From: a virus | Virus record (IMG/VR): IMGVR_UViG_3300020198_001494 | Span: 31,202 to 95,201 of that record | DNA length: 64,000 bases | Direction: 5' to 3' (one strand) | Part shown: positions 59,798 to 64,000 of the stretch, piece after piece | How positions within the stretch are numbered: position 1 is the first letter of the stretch | How the letters are laid out: every line of letters begins with the position of its first letter | Translations under genes and position numbers: made by a program | Notes under the pieces: model-generated | Databases searched by the model: none | The model's input: the letters and a program-made list of their open reading frames with translations, nothing else | What the model was told of the DNA's origin: nothing

Positions 59798-61044
59798 TAA
59801 ATTATTTCTACATACGAACTAGTTAGGTCCACCTTAAATTTATAGTAATACTTATTTATAGCATCAACGAATTGATTTGATATAATTCTCCAATCATGAT
59901 CTCTAGCCCACATATAAGCATCCTCTGCCTTTCTCTCTGCTACATCATAATTATTATATACAAATTTCATTTTTCTAGCTAAAGAAACTTCATCTATAGT
60001 ATATTGCACTACATTATAAGTAGCATAAATATGCCCCTCAGTCTTAATTAAAAACCCCCTCTCCTCGTTTGAACCAACTTGATACTCACATGCTGTATGT
60101 GCTGGAGCTATAACTGGTGTTTTACAAGCCATGGCTTCTGTTATTGGAAAACACCACCCTTCACCCATAGATGTATTAACAAAAAGATCACTCCCCTGAT
60201 AAATATTTGCTAAGATATCTTGTCCTACACCATTATTAACATCAAAATTATTAGGATAAAACACCCTATTATTAAGAGACGGAAAATCTCTTGTTAGTAC
60301 TTCACTTAAAGGAAATCCTGCTGGATCATTATCAAATGCAGTATGCATATAAACTAAAACATCATCGGGTATCCCCCCAAGATCTTTTTCCCATATATTC
60401 AATGCACCAAAAAAAGATTGGGGACTTTTTCTAATAAAATTTCTTCCTACCCAAGAAATAACAAACTTGCCATCAAATATTGGTATAACGGATTTTCTTA
60501 TAGACTCCTTATCAGCCTTACTAACTACTTTAAACACACTAGAGTCAACACCATGATTTACAATTGTAGGCTCTAAATTTGAAACTTTTCTTATTTCATT
60601 AAAACCGAAATCAGTAAACGTTATTAACCCATCTAAACTACTCAAAAATGGAACCCATTTTAAAGGGAACCTATCACTATCTACAGGAAAATAAAGTATC
60701 TGACATATTTTACCTTTATATTTTTGTAACAATTTTTCATAATTTGACAAAAACATAAAGGTATCGCCCACCATTAATATAATTTGCGGATTAAAGGAAT
60801 CTATAGCTCTCTCAATAATTTCTATACCAAATCTATTACCTCCTATTATATGGTATAATTCTGGATTATAATCAAATTGTTCCGTTGCTTCATGAACCGT
60901 TGGGCCATATCCATACCAATTCCAACAAAAAAAACCAATATTAAATTGTTCTGATAATGCTTTACCAAAATATCTTACTACCTGCGAGTAACCAGATTGA
61001 TAAAACGGTGCCTCTGATATTATTAATAAATTTTGTTTATCCAT
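59797..61044 (-). CDS. Glycosyltransferase, GT4-like
   Basis: The protein has 415 residues. The N-terminus NLLIISEAPFYQSGYSQVVR, then IIEFAIDSF-like helix, LIGFTDFGF-like loop and FVISWVGRNFIRKSPQSFFG fit a GT-B fold. The donor region GSDLFVNTSMGEGWCFPITE with AMACKTPVIAPAHTACEYQV has the Glu-containing motif. It overlaps the downstream glycosyltransferase gene by one base. Two dissimilar enzymes together suggest a two-step sugar chain or modification. The acceptor cannot be told from sequence. Confidence 0.82.
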   Translation of the reverse strand: MDKQNLLIISEAPFYQSGYSQVVRYFGKALSEQFNIGFFCWNWYGYGPTVHEATEQFDYNPELYHIIGGNRFGIEIIERAIDSFNPQIILMVGDTFMFLSNYEKLLQKYKGKICQILYFPVDSDRFPLKWVPFLSSLDGLITFTDFGFNEIRKVSNLEPTIVNHGVDSSVFKVVSKADKESIRKSVIPIFDGKFVISWVGRNFIRKSPQSFFGALNIWEKDLGGIPDDVLVYMHTAFDNDPAGFPLSEVLTRDFPSLNNRVFYPNNFDVNNGVGQDILANIYQGSDLFVNTSMGEGWCFPITEAMACKTPVIAPAHTACEYQVGSNEERGFLIKTEGHIYATYNVVQYTIDEVSLARKMKFVYNNYDVAERKAEDAYMWARDHDWRIISNQFVDAINKYYYKFKVDLTSSYVEII

Positions 61045-61055
61045 AAAAAATAATC

Positions 61056-61385
61056 TTATACTAACTCTGGTTCTGTTACTTTATCTACATCAAGATCATT
61101 TGTTTCCTTTTCTACATCATTAAACGCTTCCTGTAATTTACCAAATAATGTACTAACTACATTATTTATATCATTTTCTATATCAGCAAAATGAGTTTCA
61201 TCTAGCTCAAAACTTCCAAGTAGTTTTACCGGCGTATAAACGCCATCTACATCAACGCCACTACTCACTGTCAGCTTAGCTGTTTTTTTATTAGGTGATA
61301 CATAAAGTTCCTCTATCCTAAAACTATTTAACACTAACGTCTCTGGTTTTTTAAGACTACCGACAAAATTTTCTATTTGTGACAT
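61056..61385 (-). CDS. Small acidic protein
   Basis: The protein has 109 residues. The first half has beta-like strands (LVLNSFRIEELYVSPNKKTA, VYTPVKLLGSFELDET); the second half is helical and acidic (VEKETNDLDVDKVTEPELV). It starts a transcription unit with the glycosyltransferases, with two palindromes upstream at 61410-61421 and 61449-61460. No family is recognised. Confidence 0.5.
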   Translation of the reverse strand: MSQIENFVGSLKKPETLVLNSFRIEELYVSPNKKTAKLTVSSGVDVDGVYTPVKLLGSFELDETHFADIENDINNVVSTLFGKLQEAFNDVEKETNDLDVDKVTEPELV

Positions 61386-61463
61386 AAATAAAACTCCTAA
61401 TCAAAATTCATAGTATACTATTATTATGATAGTAATTTTTACTGTAAATCTATAATAGATATT
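61386..61463 (-). promoter_or_regulatory. AT-rich control region with palindrome upstream of the acidic protein gene
   Basis: The 12-bp perfect palindrome ATAGTATACTAT lies at 61410-61421 and a second near-palindrome TCTATAATAGA lies about 30 bases upstream. A TTTACA with an ATAATA about 15 bases further on could be a promoter. The palindromes might be operator sites. AGGAG lies before the ATG at 61385. Confidence 0.4.
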
Positions 61464-62690
61464 TTACTTATCTTTAGGGTACTTTCTTTTAGAAAATCTT
61501 GGATAAACTCTTTTTTGTGGATCAAAACTAAACGACGCTGACCTACATACAAACTCACTACTCCTAGTAGTAACAGTGACAAATGAGGAATTACTAAAAC
61601 CACCACTATCATTTGCAATCACAGTAAATTTATATGTATTATTTGAAGAAAGTCCTGTGATATCTCTAGTGATAGCTGATCCAACATCTACGTTAGTTAC
61701 CAAATCCCAATTAGAGCCATTTTGTCTATGCATTTGAAATCTATAACTAGTCAGCCCTCCAGATTGACCACCCCCTCCTGACCAATTAACCGTTAAAGAT
61801 GTATCAGTGATATTACTTAACGTTGGTGTATTAGGAGCATTTGGTCCTACCCAAGAAGTTATTGTTTTAGAAGTAACGCCGCTCTTTCCTGTATAATTTT
61901 CTGCTTTTACTTCAAACGTAACTGTTGTGTTTATTGGCGGATTACTTGGTGCTGTCCAAGAAGTAGAGTCAGTATCAATCCAACCGCTATCATACCCTGT
62001 CCATGAGGCTCTAACATTATATCTAGCGCCTGCACCCGTCGTACCTGAAAATGAAGGTAAAGACAATGTAATTACTTGATTAGAGGCAGACCTGGTTGGA
62101 TTACTTACCGTTGGTGCTGGTGGAATATCTGGAAATGTATAGGAGTCTGTATTAGAAACACCAGTATGATTACCAAATATATTATCAGTACTACTTGCTT
62201 CTATTGTATAAGTTCCAGCGGATAGTCCTGAAACTTCTCTACTTGTAAATGCAGGCGTCGTAGTAATTTGATTTGTAGTAACGCTACTAGATCCCATTTT
62301 TAAATTGGTCCAAACAGACGCAACACCAGAAGTATCCGTTGCTGATATACTCCAATGTAAATATCCACCATAATTTACTGTTTTAGTACAATTAATAGTG
62401 GGGGGTGTTAAATCTATATAAGTTGGTCTATTAGGATTTCCTTCAGTTACTCGACTAGAGCCAAGTACGTAATCTATATTAACATAATACAGCCTTTCTA
62501 GTAGACCAGTAATAGGGTATGTTGAGTCTGGGCTAGCTGGGTTAAGATCATGAGTAGCCAATAAAGTCCAGACGCCTGAATCATTATAATAATAAACGTC
62601 TATTATATAACTATATGTAGCGTACCCAGAAAAATTACTGACTGTTATTCTTCCAAAACCGTTCCACTTATCCCTAGTGATAGTAGCCAT
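61464..62690 (-). CDS. Fibronectin-III-repeat tail protein
   Basis: The protein has 408 residues. It has about four fibronectin-III-like domains; the best are near the end (APNTPTLSNITDTSLTVNWS, then YRFQMHRQNGSNWDLVTNVD and NNTYKFTVIANDSGGF) and there is an Ig-like segment (YGGYLHWSISATDTSGVASV, SAGTYTIEASSTD). Repeated domains of this kind decorate tail fibres and baseplates and bind carbohydrate. The C-terminus is basic (KRVYPRFSKRKYPKDK). It lies 8 bases from the fibre gene upstream. Confidence 0.75.
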   Translation of the reverse strand: MATITRDKWNGFGRITVSNFSGYATYSYIIDVYYYNDSGVWTLLATHDLNPASPDSTYPITGLLERLYYVNIDYVLGSSRVTEGNPNRPTYIDLTPPTINCTKTVNYGGYLHWSISATDTSGVASVWTNLKMGSSSVTTNQITTTPAFTSREVSGLSAGTYTIEASSTDNIFGNHTGVSNTDSYTFPDIPPAPTVSNPTRSASNQVITLSLPSFSGTTGAGARYNVRASWTGYDSGWIDTDSTSWTAPSNPPINTTVTFEVKAENYTGKSGVTSKTITSWVGPNAPNTPTLSNITDTSLTVNWSGGGGQSGGLTSYRFQMHRQNGSNWDLVTNVDVGSAITRDITGLSSNNTYKFTVIANDSGGFSNSSFVTVTTRSSEFVCRSASFSFDPQKRVYPRFSKRKYPKDK

Positions 62691-62698
62691 CTTATTAT

Positions 62699-64000
62699 TT
62701 ATATAATCCTAACGGAAGTAAATTTTAATCCATATGCGGCAAATGATCCTGAAACAACTTGAACATATATATTACCATCAGATAATCCCCACAATTCAAA
62801 CGGAACGGCATCTACCTCGGTAGTTACAGGATTTGCATTCGGGTTTGCATTATGTCTATTAGGGCTACCAGAATGGTAAAGTAAATCAGCAGGATTCGTT
62901 TGCCAGGAATTAGGTGGTACTCTCCATATTTTTACCTCAAGCCCCTGAACATTTAAATACTCTAATTTTGTCATGAATCCTTGAACCATACCTTCTTGCA
63001 ATTGTACTGTAGTATAATCGGTAGAAACTCCAGAAATTGGTAAACCAAAGCCATTTTGTACCTGTTTACGACACCCCAAACCCTTTGTAGTAGTAGGGCT
63101 AATAACTACAGAACCGAATCTTGCTGTAGTAGCTACAAGACTTTCTGAATTATCAGAAGGTGGACTTGTACTATCTATTGAACCACCACCATCTAAATAG
63201 GCTGTAGCTCCATCAGAGTATATTAAAAACTCAGAATAATTACTTCCGTTCCGGGTGCGCCATACTTTATATGTAAATGCCCCTGGTACAGCAGACCAGC
63301 TTAGTTGAACTCTACCAATATCATTTCCGAGATTTTGCCTATCTATTGAAACTGTTGCACTTGTCCCCATGATACCATCCCTGCTAATGGGTATTATTAC
63401 ATAAGTAAGAATATAACTAGAATCGCCGCTTCCAGGATATCCAGAACCATAAATAACCCAGTGAGCCTCTAAGTCCTTTATTTGACCTATACCGACTCTA
63501 GCCGTTCTAGTCTTACCATCTAGTCTCAACGTTTCTACTAAAGATGAACCATCATAATTAGAGAAAACAATATCAGCTTTATTACCTGATCCAACATTGA
63601 TTACTTTTATCTGTGCATTACCTGCGCCATCAGCAGCCGTGCTGTTATCGACGCCGAAATCAATAGATACAGCGGTATTTACAGCAGATGTTTTATTTGT
63701 TAAAGTAAGCATAGGTACATTTTTACCAGAGTCATCTTTATTAAGATGTAAAATAGATTCTGGAGTATCTGTACCTATACCAAGAAGACCTTCACGAGTC
63801 AACTTAGCTTTAGTTGTATAACTTGATGACCCGCCTGAAGTGGTTTCAAAAAGAATATCACCACCACCTCCAGCACGAACCGAAGCTAGAATTCGTGCCG
63901 CTCTTCCGTCATTTACAATACCGTTATTATATTTAAACTCAATTCCTGATGTTTCACCTGTACCACTATTTGAAGTAGTAGAAAGTACTAACTGTACTGC
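62699..64000 (-). CDS. Tail-fibre protein, 5' end beyond the right edge (partial)
   Basis: The frame stays open from base 64000 to its stop at 62699, giving at least 433 residues; the TTG at 63802 is internal. Near the start of the visible part are repeats of the pattern LTREGLLGIGTDTPESILHL and TLRLDGKTRTARVGIGQI, typical of fibre proteins that end in a chaperone or spike domain. Then a fibronectin-like segment (VQLSWSAVPGAFTYKVWRTR) and a C-terminal beta region with GNIYVQVVSGSFAAYG follow. The protein probably forms part of a tail fibre that contacts the host. Confidence 0.75.
   Translation of the reverse strand, partial: AVQLVLSTTSNSGTGETSGIEFKYNNGIVNDGRAARILASVRAGGGGDILFETTSGGSSSYTTKAKLTREGLLGIGTDTPESILHLNKDDSGKNVPMLTLTNKTSAVNTAVSIDFGVDNSTAADGAGNAQIKVINVGSGNKADIVFSNYDGSSLVETLRLDGKTRTARVGIGQIKDLEAHWVIYGSGYPGSGDSSYILTYVIIPISRDGIMGTSATVSIDRQNLGNDIGRVQLSWSAVPGAFTYKVWRTRNGSNYSEFLIYSDGATAYLDGGGSIDSTSPPSDNSESLVATTARFGSVVISPTTTKGLGCRKQVQNGFGLPISGVSTDYTTVQLQEGMVQGFMTKLEYLNVQGLEVKIWRVPPNSWQTNPADLLYHSGSPNRHNANPNANPVTTEVDAVPFELWGLSDGNIYVQVVSGSFAAYGLKFTSVRII

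Noticed and set aside
1-64000. tRNA or rRNA genes
   Set aside because: No cloverleaf-like sequence with conserved TTCNA or a CCA end was noticed by eye in the gaps; a tRNA scan would be needed to exclude them fully.

Overview
The window is a stretch of a large, low-G+C (about one third G+C by eye) double-stranded DNA bacteriophage with a contractile tail (myovirus morphology). The evidence is a gene set with large terminase, portal, prohead protease, HK97-type major capsid protein, tail sheath, tail tube and tape measure, together with phage replication and recombination genes. There are no tRNA, rRNA or bacterial housekeeping genes. Every gene but one is on the minus strand, so the window reads right to left. 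Strong AGGAGG-type ribosome binding sites and the AT-rich composition fit a low-G+C bacterial host, but nothing here names it.

Layout in transcription order (high to low coordinates). 64000-61056: tail-fibre and fibronectin-III-like adhesion proteins plus a small acidic protein. 61044-58655: two GT4-type glycosyltransferases. 58516-45160: DNA metabolism and transcription genes. These are a coiled-coil protein, a gp32-like single-strand binding protein, a RuvC-like resolvase, RecA, the N half of Rad50/SbcC, Mre11/SbcD, a Cas4/RecB-like Fe-S nuclease, the C half of Rad50, a TOPRIM primase fragment, a DUF932-like protein, a DnaX-type clamp loader and a NusG-like factor. A fibronectin-III virion-type protein lies inside this block. 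45017-38158: a tandem sigma-region-4-like regulator, Cys-repeat proteins, a probable small terminase and the large terminase with an intein in its Walker A motif. 38152-27110: portal, small head proteins, the prohead protease with two inteins, an acidic scaffold-like protein, a decoration-like protein and the major capsid protein. 26995-25733: the only plus-strand gene, a free-standing LAGLIDADG endonuclease. 25602-9167: tail and baseplate-type proteins, including a repeat-built fibre, a right-handed beta-helix protein and Ig-like paralogues, plus an actin/Hsp70-fold ATPase, a SWIM zinc-finger protein and an HNH endonuclease. 8633-1: sheath, tube, two probable tail chaperones and the tape measure protein, which carries an M23 peptidase domain and runs off the left edge.

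How the parts work together. The terminase, portal, protease, scaffold and capsid genes form a standard head-assembly and packaging block; the sheath, tube, chaperone and tape-measure genes form a standard contractile-tail block. The RecA, Rad50/Mre11, nuclease, SSB, resolvase and primase genes form a recombination-dependent replication module. The sigma-like and NusG-like proteins probably control the phage's own transcription. A repeated TATAATTA element precedes several genes and several strong hairpins separate transcription units.

The most unusual features are: Rad50 split into separate genes at the zinc hook; three inteins in two essential packaging or maturation proteins plus two free-standing homing endonucleases; an actin-like protein lacking the usual phosphate-2 aspartate inside the virion gene cluster; a virion gene whose reading frame starts upstream of any normal start codon, apparently at AUU just after an HNH insertion; and apparently leaderless replication genes.
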